Shown here in pieces: positions 45,782 through 56,240 of a stretch of DNA of 64,000 nt. Origin of the DNA: Synechococcus sp. WH 7805. GTDB taxonomy: Bacteria; Cyanobacteriota; Cyanobacteriia; PCC-6307; Cyanobiaceae. A model generated the notes under the pieces. The model did not search any database and was not told the DNA's origin. It was given only the letters and a program-made list of their open reading frames with translations. Where the stretch lies: positions 1,455,008-1,519,007 of the forward strand of contig NZ_CH724168.1 of the NCBI RefSeq assembly GCF_000153285.1, in the 5' to 3' direction. A program made the translations under genes and the position numbers. Position 1 is the first letter of the stretch. The number at the start of each line of letters is the position of its first letter.

Positions 45782-47029
45782 ATGGTGGAGGGTCTCCAAC
45801 GCGTCGTGGTCACCGGCCTTGGCGCGGTGACACCGATCGGCAACAGCGTTGCCGACTACTGGGATGGACTCACGTCCAGCCGCAATGGCGTCGCAGGGAT
45901 CACCCTGTTCGATGCGTCTCGGCATGCCTGTCGCTTCGCGGCCGAAGTCGAAGCATTTGATCCGTCTGGGTTCATCGAACCCAAGGAAGCCAAACGCTGG
46001 GATCGGTTTTGCAAATTCGGTGTTGTCGCGGCCAAACAAGCCCTGATCCATGCCGGCCTGGACATCACTCCAGAGAACGCTGATCGCATCGGCATCATCA
46101 TCGGCTCTGGCGTGGGCGGTCTGCTCATGATGGAGACCCAAGCCCATGTCTTGGAAGGGAAGGGCCCCAGCCGTGTGAGTCCATTCACCGTGCCCATGAT
46201 GATCCCGAACATGGCCACAGGTCTGGCGGCAATCGCCGTGGGAGCCAAAGGACCAAGTTCAGCTGTATCCACCGCCTGTGCCGCCGGATCCAACGCCATC
46301 GGCGATGCCTTCCGCCTGCTCCAGCTGGGTAAAGCCGATGCCATGCTCTGCGGCGGAGCGGAGTCGGCGATCACCCCCCTGGGCGTGGCCGGTTTCGCCA
46401 GCGCCAAGGCCCTGTCCTTCCGCAACGATGATCCGGCAACTGCCAGCCGCCCCTTCGATCGAGACCGTGATGGGTTCGTAATCGGCGAAGGTGCCGGTCT
46501 GCTGGTGCTGGAAACCCTCGGCCACGCCGAGGCACGCGGCGCCACCATTCTTGCCGAGATCGTGGGCTACGGAACCACCTGCGATGCCCACCACATCACT
46601 TCACCCACTCCGGGTGGAGTCGGCGGAGCGGCTGCTATGCGCCTCGCTCTTGAGGATGGGGGCATTGATCCTTGCGTCGTTGACTATGTGAACGCCCACG
46701 GCACCAGCACTCCCGCCAACGACAGCAACGAAACCGCCGCCATCAAGAGCGCTCTGGGTGACCGTGCCCTAAAGATCCCGGTGAGCTCCACCAAGTCGAT
46801 GACCGGTCACCTGCTGGGTGGTTCAGGCGGGATCGAAGCCGTGGCTTGCGTGCTAGCACTGCAGCACAACGTGGTACCCCCCACGATCAACTACGCCAAT
46901 CCAGATCCCGACTGTGATCTGGATGTCGTTCCCAATACAGCCCGAGACCACAAACTGGAAACGGTGCTTTCCAACTCCTTCGGCTTCGGCGGCCATAACG
47001 TCTGCCTGGCTTTCCGCTCGATGGGGTGA
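45782..47029 (+). CDS. fabF: Beta-ketoacyl-ACP synthase II
   Basis: 415 residues. RVVVTGLGAVTPIGN at the N-terminus; the catalytic cysteine in STACAAGSNAIGDAF (near residue 165); catalytic histidines in NAHGTSTPANDSNE and TKSMTGHLLGGSGG; and SNSFGFGGHNVCLAF near the C-terminus. It elongates acyl-ACP by condensation with malonyl-ACP. It lies in an operon with acpP, and tktA follows 51 bp downstream. Confidence 0.98.
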   Translation: MVEGLQRVVVTGLGAVTPIGNSVADYWDGLTSSRNGVAGITLFDASRHACRFAAEVEAFDPSGFIEPKEAKRWDRFCKFGVVAAKQALIHAGLDITPENADRIGIIIGSGVGGLLMMETQAHVLEGKGPSRVSPFTVPMMIPNMATGLAAIAVGAKGPSSAVSTACAAGSNAIGDAFRLLQLGKADAMLCGGAESAITPLGVAGFASAKALSFRNDDPATASRPFDRDRDGFVIGEGAGLLVLETLGHAEARGATILAEIVGYGTTCDAHHITSPTPGGVGGAAAMRLALEDGGIDPCVVDYVNAHGTSTPANDSNETAAIKSALGDRALKIPVSSTKSMTGHLLGGSGGIEAVACVLALQHNVVPPTINYANPDPDCDLDVVPNTARDHKLETVLSNSFGFGGHNVCLAFRSMG

Positions 47030-47080
47030 GCGGCGACACCGCACCCCTCCTTCAAACTGTCCGCAACTCACTTCTGAACC

Positions 47081-49090
47081 ATGGTCGCAGCGCCCGCCTC
47101 TCTCGACACGCTCTGCATCAACAGCATTCGTTTCCTTGCTGTTGACGCCGTCAACAAATCCAAGAGCGGCCACCCTGGCCTGCCTATGGGTTGCGCCCCG
47201 ATGGGCTACACCCTCTGGGACAAGTTCCTGAGGCATAACCCCAAGAACCCGAAGTGGTTCAACCGCGACCGCTTTGTCCTCTCCGCTGGACACGGCTGCA
47301 TGCTGTTGTACTCCTTGCTGCACCTCACGGGCTACGACTCGGTGAGCATCGAGGACATCAAGCAGTTCCGTCAGTGGGGATCGAAAACTCCGGGACACCC
47401 GGAAACGTTTGAAACCCCCGGCGTGGAAGTAACCACTGGCCCACTCGGTGCCGGCATCTCCAATGCCGTGGGTCTGGCGATTGCTGAGTCCCACCTTGCG
47501 GCCAAGTTCAACAAGCCCGACGCCCAGGTGGTTGATCACTACACCTACGTGATCATGGGCGACGGCTGCAATCAAGAAGGTGTGGCCTCGGAAGCCTGTT
47601 CTCTGGCCGGCCACCTGAAGCTGGGCAAGCTGATCGCGCTCTACGACGACAACCACATCACCATCGACGGCCGCACGGACGTGTCCTTCACCGAGGACGT
47701 GCTCAAGCGCTATGAAGCGTATGGATGGCACGTGCAGCACGTGGCCGATGGCAACACCGACGTGGACGCCATCGCCAAAGCGATCGAAGCCGCCAAGGCC
47801 GTCACCGACAAGCCCTCGATCATCAAGGTGACCACCACCATCGGCTATGGCTCCCCCAACAAGGGAGACACCGCCGGTGTGCACGGTGCTCCCCTGGGTG
47901 AGGAAGAAGCCGAGCTCACCCGCAAACAGCTGGGTTGGAGCTATGGCCCCTTCGAAGTACCTCAGGAGGCCTACGACCAGTACCGCCAGGCCATAGAGCG
48001 TGGTGCCAGCCAAGAGGCTGAGTGGAATCAAACCCTCGCCGCTTACCGCAACCAGTACCCAGCCGAAGCGGCTGAGTTTGAGCGCATGCTCCGCGGTGAA
48101 CTGCCCCAGGGCTGGGACAAGGAGCTCCCCACTTACACCCCCGACGACAAAGGACTGGCCACCCGCAAGCACTCCCAGATCTGCCTGGGTGCCCTGGGTC
48201 CCAACCTTCCCGAGCTGATCGGTGGTTCCGCTGACCTCACTCACTCCAACTACACCGATATCAAGGGTGAGACCGGTTCGTATCAACCGGAAACCCCCGA
48301 GAAGCGTTATCTGCACTTCGGTGTGCGCGAGCACGCCATGGCCGCTGTGCTCAACGGCATTGCATATCACAACAGCGGCCTGATCCCCTATGGCGGCACC
48401 TTCCTGGTCTTCGCCGACTACATGCGTGGCTCCATGCGCCTGTCGGCGCTGAGCGAGCTGGGTGTGATCTACGTCCTCACCCACGACTCCATCGGCGTCG
48501 GCGAAGACGGCCCCACCCACCAGCCGATCGAAACCATCCCGTCCCTGCGGGCCATCCCCAACATGCTGGTGTTCCGCCCTGGTGATGGCAACGAAACCAG
48601 CGGAGCCTACAAGCTCGCCATCGAGAACCGTCATCGCCCCAGTGCTCTCTGCCTCAGCCGCCAGGGCATGGCCAACCAGGCCAACTCTTCGATCGACAAG
48701 GTCGCCCACGGCGGCTACATCCTTGAAGACTGCGACGGCACGCCTGAGCTGATCCTGATCGGCACCGGCACAGAGCTTGACCTCTGCGTGCAGGCCGCCA
48801 AACAGCTCAGTGCTGAAGGCAAGAAGGTGCGCGTTGTGTCCATGCCCTGTGTGGAGCTCTTCGATGAGCAGAGCGATGCCTACAAAGAGCAAGTTCTGCC
48901 TACTGCGGTGCGCAAGCGCATCGTGGTGGAAGCAGCCGAAGCTTTCGGCTGGCACCGTTTCATCGGCCTCGATGGCGACAGTGTCACGATGAATCGCTTT
49001 GGTGCCTCCGCTCCTGGAGGCACCTGCATGGAGAAGTTCGGCTTCACGGTTGAGAACGTGGTAGCCAAATCCAAGGCATTGCTGGGCTGA
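47081..49090 (+). CDS. tktA: Transketolase
   Basis: 669 residues. The thiamine-diphosphate-binding motif [20 protein letters not shown] is near residue 160; [20 protein letters not shown] at the N-terminus, [20 protein letters not shown] and the C-terminal [17 protein letters not shown] are all family-typical. It links the Calvin cycle and the oxidative pentose phosphate pathway, needing the cofactor whose pyrimidine is made by the nearby thiC. A terminator follows. A 700-residue antisense ORF within it is a shadow. Confidence 0.98.
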   Translation: MVAAPASLDTLCINSIRFLAVDAVNKSKSGHPGLPMGCAPMGYTLWDKFLRHNPKNPKWFNRDRFVLSAGHGCMLLYSLLHLTGYDSVSIEDIKQFRQWGSKTPGHPETFETPGVEVTTGPLGAGISNAVGLAIAESHLAAKFNKPDAQVVDHYTYVIMGDGCNQEGVASEACSLAGHLKLGKLIALYDDNHITIDGRTDVSFTEDVLKRYEAYGWHVQHVADGNTDVDAIAKAIEAAKAVTDKPSIIKVTTTIGYGSPNKGDTAGVHGAPLGEEEAELTRKQLGWSYGPFEVPQEAYDQYRQAIERGASQEAEWNQTLAAYRNQYPAEAAEFERMLRGELPQGWDKELPTYTPDDKGLATRKHSQICLGALGPNLPELIGGSADLTHSNYTDIKGETGSYQPETPEKRYLHFGVREHAMAAVLNGIAYHNSGLIPYGGTFLVFADYMRGSMRLSALSELGVIYVLTHDSIGVGEDGPTHQPIETIPSLRAIPNMLVFRPGDGNETSGAYKLAIENRHRPSALCLSRQGMANQANSSIDKVAHGGYILEDCDGTPELILIGTGTELDLCVQAAKQLSAEGKKVRVVSMPCVELFDEQSDAYKEQVLPTAVRKRIVVEAAEAFGWHRFIGLDGDSVTMNRFGASAPGGTCMEKFGFTVENVVAKSKALLG

Positions 49091-49119
49091 GCCAGACTTC
49101 AGCTGGGATCAACAGACGG

Positions 49120-49148
49120 GGCGGGGGAAAGAATCTCCCGCCTTTTTT
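49120..49148 (+). terminator. Rho-independent terminator after tktA
   Basis: GGCGGG at 49120-49125 pairs with CCCGCC at 49137-49142 around an 11-base loop, followed by six T. It lies 30 bases after the tktA stop. Confidence 0.85.
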
Positions 49149-49186
49149 CTTGAGCACCAATCGCCTGCTTACGCGACCATAACGGC

Positions 49187-50125
49187 ATGCGCAATCTGAT
49201 CACGGGAGGCGCAGGCTTCCTCGGCTCACACCTCACCGACCACCTGATGAAGTCAGGGGAAGAAGTGATCTGCCTTGACAATTACTTCACTGGAAGAAAA
49301 AGCAACATTGCCCAATGGATGGGCCACCCTGATTTCGAGCTGATCCGCCACGATGTCACCGAACCGATCAAACTCGAGGTCGACCGAATCTGGCATCTGG
49401 CCTGCCCCGCATCACCCATCCACTATCAGTTCAATCCGATTAAAACCGCCAAGACCAGTTTTCTTGGCACTTACAACATGCTGGGGCTGGCAAGACGCGT
49501 CGGAGCCAGACTTTTATTAGCCAGCACCAGCGAAGTGTATGGCGATCCAGAAGTACATCCTCAACCCGAGAGTTACCGGGGGTCTGTCAATCCCATTGGA
49601 ATCCGCAGCTGTTACGACGAAGGCAAACGCATCGCCGAGACGCTCTGTTTCGACTACAAACGCATGCACAACACCGAAGTGCGCGTGATGCGCATTTTCA
49701 ACACGTATGGCCCTCGCATGCTTCCCGATGATGGCCGCGTTGTCAGCAACTTCATCGTTCAAGCCCTCAAAGGCGAGCCGCTCACACTCTTCGGCGACGG
49801 TTCCCAGACCCGTTCGTTCTGCTACGTCGACGATCTAATCGACGGCATGATCCGCCTGATGAACAGCGACCACACCGGACCAATAAACATTGGCAATCCG
49901 GACGAATTCACCATCCAAGAGCTCGCCAGGATGGTTCGCGATCGCATCAATCCCGAATTAAAAATCATCAACAAGCCCTTACCCGAGGATGACCCGCTTC
50001 AGCGACAACCTGTGATCAGTCTTGCCATCCAGGCTCTGGCATGGACGCCAACGATCTCCCTCGCGACTGGCCTCGACCGGACCATTGCCGACTTCCAGTC
50101 GCGATTGAAAGGAGACGTCAATTAA
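49187..50125 (+). CDS. uxs: UDP-glucuronate decarboxylase (UDP-xylose synthase)
   Basis: 312 residues. [19 protein letters not shown] is the NAD-binding motif, followed by [34 protein letters not shown] and the catalytic [13 protein letters not shown] (YxxxK with the Uxs-specific context), then [27 protein letters not shown] is the usual C-terminal signature, slightly diverged. It converts UDP-glucuronate to UDP-xylose and so supplies a further nucleotide sugar for surface glycans. It starts 39 bp after the tktA terminator, so it probably has its own promoter, and converges on thiC. Confidence 0.93.
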   Translation: MRNLITGGAGFLGSHLTDHLMKSGEEVICLDNYFTGRKSNIAQWMGHPDFELIRHDVTEPIKLEVDRIWHLACPASPIHYQFNPIKTAKTSFLGTYNMLGLARRVGARLLLASTSEVYGDPEVHPQPESYRGSVNPIGIRSCYDEGKRIAETLCFDYKRMHNTEVRVMRIFNTYGPRMLPDDGRVVSNFIVQALKGEPLTLFGDGSQTRSFCYVDDLIDGMIRLMNSDHTGPINIGNPDEFTIQELARMVRDRINPELKIINKPLPEDDPLQRQPVISLAIQALAWTPTISLATGLDRTIADFQSRLKGDVN

Positions 50126-50157
50126 GAGCATCTCCCTCCGAACACCTCTACAGACAA

Positions 50158-51609
<1,452 letters not shown>

Positions 51610-51621
51610 TCACGTGCATTC

Positions 51622-51711
51622 ACTTCCCTGGCGCCGGCATGACCCGGATCAGGTTCGGAGGGTGTGATCTCAGCCCTAACCGCCAAAGAAGACGTCCAGG
51701 GCACCCCTAGT
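51622..51711 (-). ncRNA. TPP riboswitch (THI element) upstream of thiC
   Basis: On the minus strand the conserved blocks appear in order: ACTAGGGGTGCC, GGGCTGAGATCACACCC, GAACCTGATCCGGGTCATGC and CGCCAGGGAAGTG. This is the standard TPP aptamer with the CTGAGA and CCTGATC loops. About 60 bases lie between it and the thiC ATG. I see no clear terminator hairpin there, so control of translation start is more likely than premature termination. Confidence 0.95.
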
Positions 51712-51750
51712 GGTTTTTAAACGCTAGCAAGAGTCCTGGGGAGCAGGACA

Positions 51751-52377
51751 TCACCCCACCTGAAGACCATTGAGCGCTGCGGCTACCACCCTGTGATCCT
51801 GGTCCTGCTGCAAAGGCTGCAGAAGGACACGGGCCTGCTCGCCGATGGGACGATCCTGGGACTCTCGAACGATCCTCCCAAGGATTTCTGCCCCACTCAC
51901 CCGCACCGTGCCATCCCCATCCACGATGGCGATCTCGGCCAGCTCCAACAGCCAGGCCAGGTTGATCTCCGGTTGTTCCGCCAGTCCGGAGAGAATGCTG
52001 CAGCGCACGAGCCAGGCACCATCAGCCTCAAAAGCAGTGCGAAGCAACGGCCAGGAGCGCTCCACGCCGTAACTCACCAGGGCATTGGCTGCCTCAGCCC
52101 TCACATTGGCATCCTCATCGCTGCCAAGGAGCTGCTCCAGCACCATCCACCCCTGCTCGGTGCGTTTGTAGCCAAGACCGCTGCAGCTGAGAGAACGCAC
52201 CAGAAACGCCTGCTGCTGCGTTCCCAGCACCAGCAGGGGCACCGCTTCCTCATCGCTGCAGAAGCGCAGCTTGGTGAGGGCGGGCATCGCTCGCGTGGGA
52301 TCCCCAGAAGCAATGGCATTCCTGAGGGCCTCGAGATCAGGGGCGTCCCCTTGGGACGGTTCAGATGTGGATGCCAT
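51751..52377 (-). CDS. HEAT-repeat protein
   Basis: 208 residues from the ATG at 52377 (MASTSEPSQGDAPDLEALRN); an upstream frame reaches 52458 but would overlap the preceding gene. Helical repeats DANVRAEAANALVSYGVERS, WLVRCSILSGLAEQPEINLA and VRVSGAEILGRIVRESQDRP are HEAT/PBS-lyase-like. Related cyanobacterial proteins include phycobilin lyases of the E/F type, but this short copy could equally be a general HEAT protein. Last of the overlapping chain starting with ruvB; the gap to the previous gene is 4 bp. Confidence 0.75.
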   Translation of the reverse strand: MASTSEPSQGDAPDLEALRNAIASGDPTRAMPALTKLRFCSDEEAVPLLVLGTQQQAFLVRSLSCSGLGYKRTEQGWMVLEQLLGSDEDANVRAEAANALVSYGVERSWPLLRTAFEADGAWLVRCSILSGLAEQPEINLAWLLELAEIAIVDGDGTVRVSGAEILGRIVRESQDRPIGEQARVLLQPLQQDQDHRVVAAALNGLQVG

Positions 52378-52381
52378 CGGA

Positions 52382-52612
52382 TCAGGTTTCCTCGAATCGA
52401 CTATCGCGGAGAGCAACCAGCAGCCGATGGCGCCGCCGGCGACGGCCCACCACCGCATGGATCACCAGGCCGGTTCCCACCAGAATGGCAGGGAGAGACT
52501 GATATTTGTCAGCTCCCTCTCGCTGCAACAGAGCAACCACTCCAAGAAGCACCAGCAGAGGCGCTGCCAGTGAGAGAAGCACATACAACCGGGTACGGGG
52601 GGGGCGATTCAT
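52382..52612 (-). CDS. Small two-helix membrane protein
   Basis: 76 residues. Two hydrophobic segments, LYVLLSLAAPLLVLLGVVAL and LPAILVGTGLVIHAVVG, followed by a run of basic residues (GRRRRRHRLL). The ATG overlaps the stop of the M20 peptidase gene (4 bp) and the HEAT gene starts 4 bp after its stop, so it sits in a tight operon. No family recognised. Confidence 0.65.
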   Translation of the reverse strand: MNRPPRTRLYVLLSLAAPLLVLLGVVALLQREGADKYQSLPAILVGTGLVIHAVVGRRRRRHRLLVALRDSRFEET

Positions 52613-53781
52613 GCCGGTGGCTCCCAGGCCAGCATCGCCGCTGTCAGTACACGAATCCCCACGCCCAGACAGGCCTCATCCGGCAGGAAATGGCCGTTAT
52701 GCAGCGGTGCACAGCCCTCGGGCCCAGCCACTCCCAACCGGAACATCGTGCCTGGCACGTCCTTGAGCAGCTCGGCAAAATCCTCGGCCCCCAGGGAAGG
52801 CTGCTCCAGCCTCTGCACCTGACTCTGACCCAGGTGCTCGATGGCACTGCGTTCCAAGAGAGCCGTGAGGGTCGAGTCGTTATGAACCGGAGGTGAGATG
52901 CATCGGTAGTGCACCTGAGCGGTAGCGCCGAACCCCGCGCACAGGGCCTGCACCGTGTCCTCGATCCAGGCAGGCAGTCGGTCATGCACCTCTGTGCAGA
53001 GGCAACGCACGGTGCCAAGCAATCGCACCCGATCGGCGATCACATTGAAGGCCTTCCCCCCCTCGATGCGTCCGAAACTCACCACCACCGGATGCAGCGC
53101 ATCCAGCCTTCGGCTGATCGCCTCCTGCAACCCCGTCACCACCCGCGAGGCGATCCAGATCGCATCCACCGATTGATGGGGACGGGCGCCATGCCCCCCC
53201 TCACCGATCACTTCGATCTCCAGCTCGCCCGCTGCGGCGGTCAGGCTGCCGCTGCGCACACCGATGCTCCCCGCCGGCAGGGACGGGAACACGTGCACGC
53301 CGAACAACCCATCCAGCCCTTCAGTGGCTCCGGCCTCCCGCATCCAACGAGCCCCCATGGCCAGTTCCTCAGCGGGCTGAAACAGCAGGCGAAGGCCCAC
53401 TGGCCTCTCGGGCTCACCAGCCAGTAGCCGGGCCACCCCGAGGCCGATGGTGCTGTGCAGGTCGTGCCCGCAGGCATGCATCACCCCCTGGCGCAAGGAG
53501 GCGTAAGGCAGCCCCGTGTGTTCCTCCACCGGCAGAGCGTCCATGTCCACCCGCAGACCGAGTTTGGGACCCTGCTCCGGGCCGAGATCCGCCACCACAC
53601 CGGTGCGACCCACGCCTTCGCGCACCCGCCAGCCGGCCTCCCGCAAAGCACCCGCAATCAAGGCGGCGGTCTGGTGCTCCTCACCGCTCAGCTCGGGATG
53701 GGAGTGGAGATGGCGGCGGAAGTCGATCAACTCCGGCAGCATCGCCTCCAGGCGCTCAGTCCAGGGCAACATTGAGGTCAT
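52609..53781 (-). CDS. M20-family amidohydrolase (hippurate/IAA-amino acid hydrolase type)
   Basis: 390 residues. DFRRHLHSHPELSGEEHQTA, GLRVDMDALPVEEHTGLPYA (metal-binding Asp), GVMHACGHDLHSTIGLGVAR (metal-binding His) and LFQPAEELAMGARWM (catalytic and bridging Glu) are the complete M20D set. It probably hydrolyses N-acyl amino acids or a related amide in the cytoplasm. It overlaps both neighbours by 4 bp. The exact substrate cannot be read from sequence. Confidence 0.92.
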   Translation of the reverse strand: MTSMLPWTERLEAMLPELIDFRRHLHSHPELSGEEHQTAALIAGALREAGWRVREGVGRTGVVADLGPEQGPKLGLRVDMDALPVEEHTGLPYASLRQGVMHACGHDLHSTIGLGVARLLAGEPERPVGLRLLFQPAEELAMGARWMREAGATEGLDGLFGVHVFPSLPAGSIGVRSGSLTAAAGELEIEVIGEGGHGARPHQSVDAIWIASRVVTGLQEAISRRLDALHPVVVSFGRIEGGKAFNVIADRVRLLGTVRCLCTEVHDRLPAWIEDTVQALCAGFGATAQVHYRCISPPVHNDSTLTALLERSAIEHLGQSQVQRLEQPSLGAEDFAELLKDVPGTMFRLGVAGPEGCAPLHNGHFLPDEACLGVGIRVLTAAMLAWEPPA

Positions 53782-54578
53782 GACACCTCCAGGGCGAGAA
53801 AGCGCTCGAGATCAGCGATCGGCGTCGGCGGCCAGCGCCGCACCTGCGCAAGCCAGGCGGAATCCCGGTAACTGGGATCCAGTCCGGCAGCCGCGGCCCA
53901 ATGGCTTTCGGCTTCACCACGAGAGCCTTCGCGCCAGAGCAGTGCGCTGAGTGCGGCGCGGGCATCAGCGAACAAGGGATAGCGGCGGATGAGGTTGCGC
54001 AGCTGACGTTCGGCTTCAGGAAGATCTTCGAGCTGATAGAGGGCCAGAGCATCGCTGGAGCGGGCCATGGCGAAGCCTGGACGGGCATCGGCGGCCTGGC
54101 GATACAGACGCTGGGCTTGGGCCCAGTCGCCCTCAGACCCACGCACATTTCCGAGGTTGTAAAGGGCCGAGGCATCGAGGGGATCGCGCTGGAGGATCCA
54201 GTCGTAATCAGCCGCGGCCTCAGGCCATCGCTGCAAGGCTTCCTCAGCAGTGCCGCGATTGAGGTGGGGATCGGCATCCTCCGGTGCCAGGGCGATCGAG
54301 CGGGTCTGATCGGCAATCGCACCCTCAGGATCCCCCAGCATCAAGCGGATGTTGCCGCGGTTGCTCCAGGCAGCAGCATCCCGCGGCGCCATCTCCAGCA
54401 CTTCATCCCAGAGGGGCAGCGCCGCCTCCGGATCGCCCTGGCGGCTCAGGCTCAAGGCCCGATCGAACAGACGCGGCAAGTCTCCGGCCTCAGGATCGCC
54501 TGCCGCCATCACCGGCCCGGGCAGAAGCAGCAAGGCGAGCAGCACCAGCAAGGTCAAACAATGGCGCAATCGCGTCAT
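53778..54578 (-). CDS. Exported TPR protein
   Basis: 266 residues from the ATG at 54578 ([20 protein letters not shown]). The hydrophobic core and [11 protein letters not shown] form a plausible signal peptide cleaved after AA. TPR units follow: [60 protein letters not shown]. Probably in the periplasm or thylakoid lumen. Overlaps ruvB and the M20 gene by 4 bp on either side. Function unknown. Confidence 0.8.
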   Translation of the reverse strand: MTRLRHCLTLLVLLALLLLPGPVMAAGDPEAGDLPRLFDRALSLSRQGDPEAALPLWDEVLEMAPRDAAAWSNRGNIRLMLGDPEGAIADQTRSIALAPEDADPHLNRGTAEEALQRWPEAAADYDWILQRDPLDASALYNLGNVRGSEGDWAQAQRLYRQAADARPGFAMARSSDALALYQLEDLPEAERQLRNLIRRYPLFADARAALSALLWREGSRGEAESHWAAAAGLDPSYRDSAWLAQVRRWPPTPIADLERFLALEVS

Positions 54579-55660
54579 GCCACCTGCTCCTGACCCTCTG
54601 GCCAACCGAGATGACCCCGACCCGCAGCGGTCACCACCCGGCCCCGGGGGGTGCGCTGCAGAAAACCGAGCTGCAGCAGGTACGGCTCCACCACCGACTC
54701 CAGGGTGGACGGGTCCTCACCCAAGGCGGCCGCCAGGGTGTCGAGGCCGGCGGGACCACCGCCATGGGACTGCAGCAGAAGTTCCATCAAGCGGCGATCA
54801 CTGGCATCCAATCCCCGGCCATCAACGCGATGCAGGGTGAGGGCTTCATCCACGAGGTGTTGATCGATGCAGCCCTCGCAGGCCCGCACGCAGGCCACGT
54901 CGCGCACCCGGCGCAGCAGACGGTTGGCGATTCGGGGGGTGCCCCGGCAGCGGCGGGCAATCTCCGTGCAGGCCGCCTCACTGAGTTCGAGATTTAGCAG
55001 TCCAGCGGCCCGTTCCACGATGGCCTGCAGATCCTCCAGGCCGTAAAACTCGAGCCGTTGAATCAACCCGAAGCGATCGCGCAACGGCGAGCTCAGAGCA
55101 CCAGCCCGGGTGGTGGCCCCCACGAGCGTGAAGGGAGGCAGATCGAGGGCTCGGGTGCGCGCTGTGCTGCCCTTGCCCACGGTGAGATCCAGGCGGCGGT
55201 CTTCCATGGCCGGATAGAGCAGCTCTTCGGCCACCCGGCTCAGCCTGTGAATCTCATCGATGAACAACAGATCCTTGGGCTGCAGGTTCACCAGCAGCCC
55301 CACGATGTCGCGGGGACGCTCCAACGCAGGCGCACTGGTGATCCTGCAGGTCACGCCCAGCTCTTCGGCGAGCACCATGGCCATGGTGGTTTTGCCCAGG
55401 CCAGGGGGGCCGTAGAGCAGCACGTGATCGAGGGCCTCGCCGCGGCCGATGGCCGCCTGAACAGCGATGCCCAGCACCTGCTTCAGTTCTCGCTGGCCGA
55501 TGTAATCCGCAAGCCGCTTGGGCCGCAGGCTGTCCTCCTTGACACCAGCCCGTGCGAGATCGACGTCATCCCCCTCCTGACGGGCCCCATCCACCACCCG
55601 ATCCGGGACGCGATCCGGCCGCGGACGCTGAGATGCGGCGTTAGAGGAAACGATCGCCAT
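54575..55660 (-). CDS. ruvB: Holliday junction branch migration ATPase RuvB
   Basis: 361 residues. [19 protein letters not shown], Walker [19 protein letters not shown], Walker [21 protein letters not shown], sensor 1/arginine-finger region [19 protein letters not shown] and C-terminal winged-helix [19 protein letters not shown] are all present. Drives branch migration with RuvA. The N-terminus is about 20 residues longer than in E. coli. First of five overlapping leftward genes; divergent from smpB. Confidence 0.97.
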   Translation of the reverse strand: MAIVSSNAASQRPRPDRVPDRVVDGARQEGDDVDLARAGVKEDSLRPKRLADYIGQRELKQVLGIAVQAAIGRGEALDHVLLYGPPGLGKTTMAMVLAEELGVTCRITSAPALERPRDIVGLLVNLQPKDLLFIDEIHRLSRVAEELLYPAMEDRRLDLTVGKGSTARTRALDLPPFTLVGATTRAGALSSPLRDRFGLIQRLEFYGLEDLQAIVERAAGLLNLELSEAACTEIARRCRGTPRIANRLLRRVRDVACVRACEGCIDQHLVDEALTLHRVDGRGLDASDRRLMELLLQSHGGGPAGLDTLAAALGEDPSTLESVVEPYLLQLGFLQRTPRGRVVTAAGRGHLGWPEGQEQVA

Positions 55661-55724
55661 GATGGAAGGGTACCGACCTCTGGATAGGGTCGGGGAATCA
55701 AGCGGCTGAGAGGCCTAAAGGGGG

Positions 55725-56222
55725 ATGGCCAAAGGAGGAGGCAAGAAGAGTGCCGCTGCAGCGCGCGCCGCAGCCAACCGGCTGCTGGCGGATAACCGCC
55801 TAGCCCGGCATCAGTACGACATCCTCGAAACACTGGAAACCGGCATCGAACTGGTGGGCACCGAGGTGAAATCAATCCGGGCCGGGCAGGCCAACCTGCG
55901 CGACGGGTTCTGCCTGATCCGCAATGGAGAGCTGCAGCTGCACAATGTGCACATCTCCCCCCACACCCATGCCAGCGGGTACTTCAACCACGACCCACTG
56001 CGGGTGAGGCGCCTGCTGGCGCACCGGCGGGAGATCGACAAACTGCGCGGCCAGCTGGACCAGAAAGGACTGACGCTGATTCCCCTTAATCTGCATCTGC
56101 AGGGTTCCTGGATCAAACTCACCCTGGGCTTGGGCAAAGGACGCAAGCTCCACGACAAGCGTGCCGCAGAAAAAGACAAGCAAATCAAAAAAGAGACCCG
56201 AGCAGCACTGTCGCGTTACTGA
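55725..56222 (+). CDS. smpB: SsrA-binding protein SmpB
   Basis: 165 residues. [39 protein letters not shown] and [20 protein letters not shown] are the family core that binds tmRNA, and the tail [20 protein letters not shown] is the basic helix that enters the ribosome decoding centre. Trans-translation rescues stalled ribosomes. Divergent from ruvB by 64 bp and ends 18 bp from the convergent kinase gene. The tmRNA gene (ssrA) is not seen in the window. Confidence 0.97.
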
Positions 56223-56240
56223 TTCGACGCAAAATCGTTA

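Noticed and set aside
46853-48955. Very long antisense ORF (700 codons) over fabF end and tktA
   Set aside because: It runs opposite to two strongly conserved genes in the antisense frame that G+C-rich codon usage keeps open; composition is unlike a real protein and no motif is seen.
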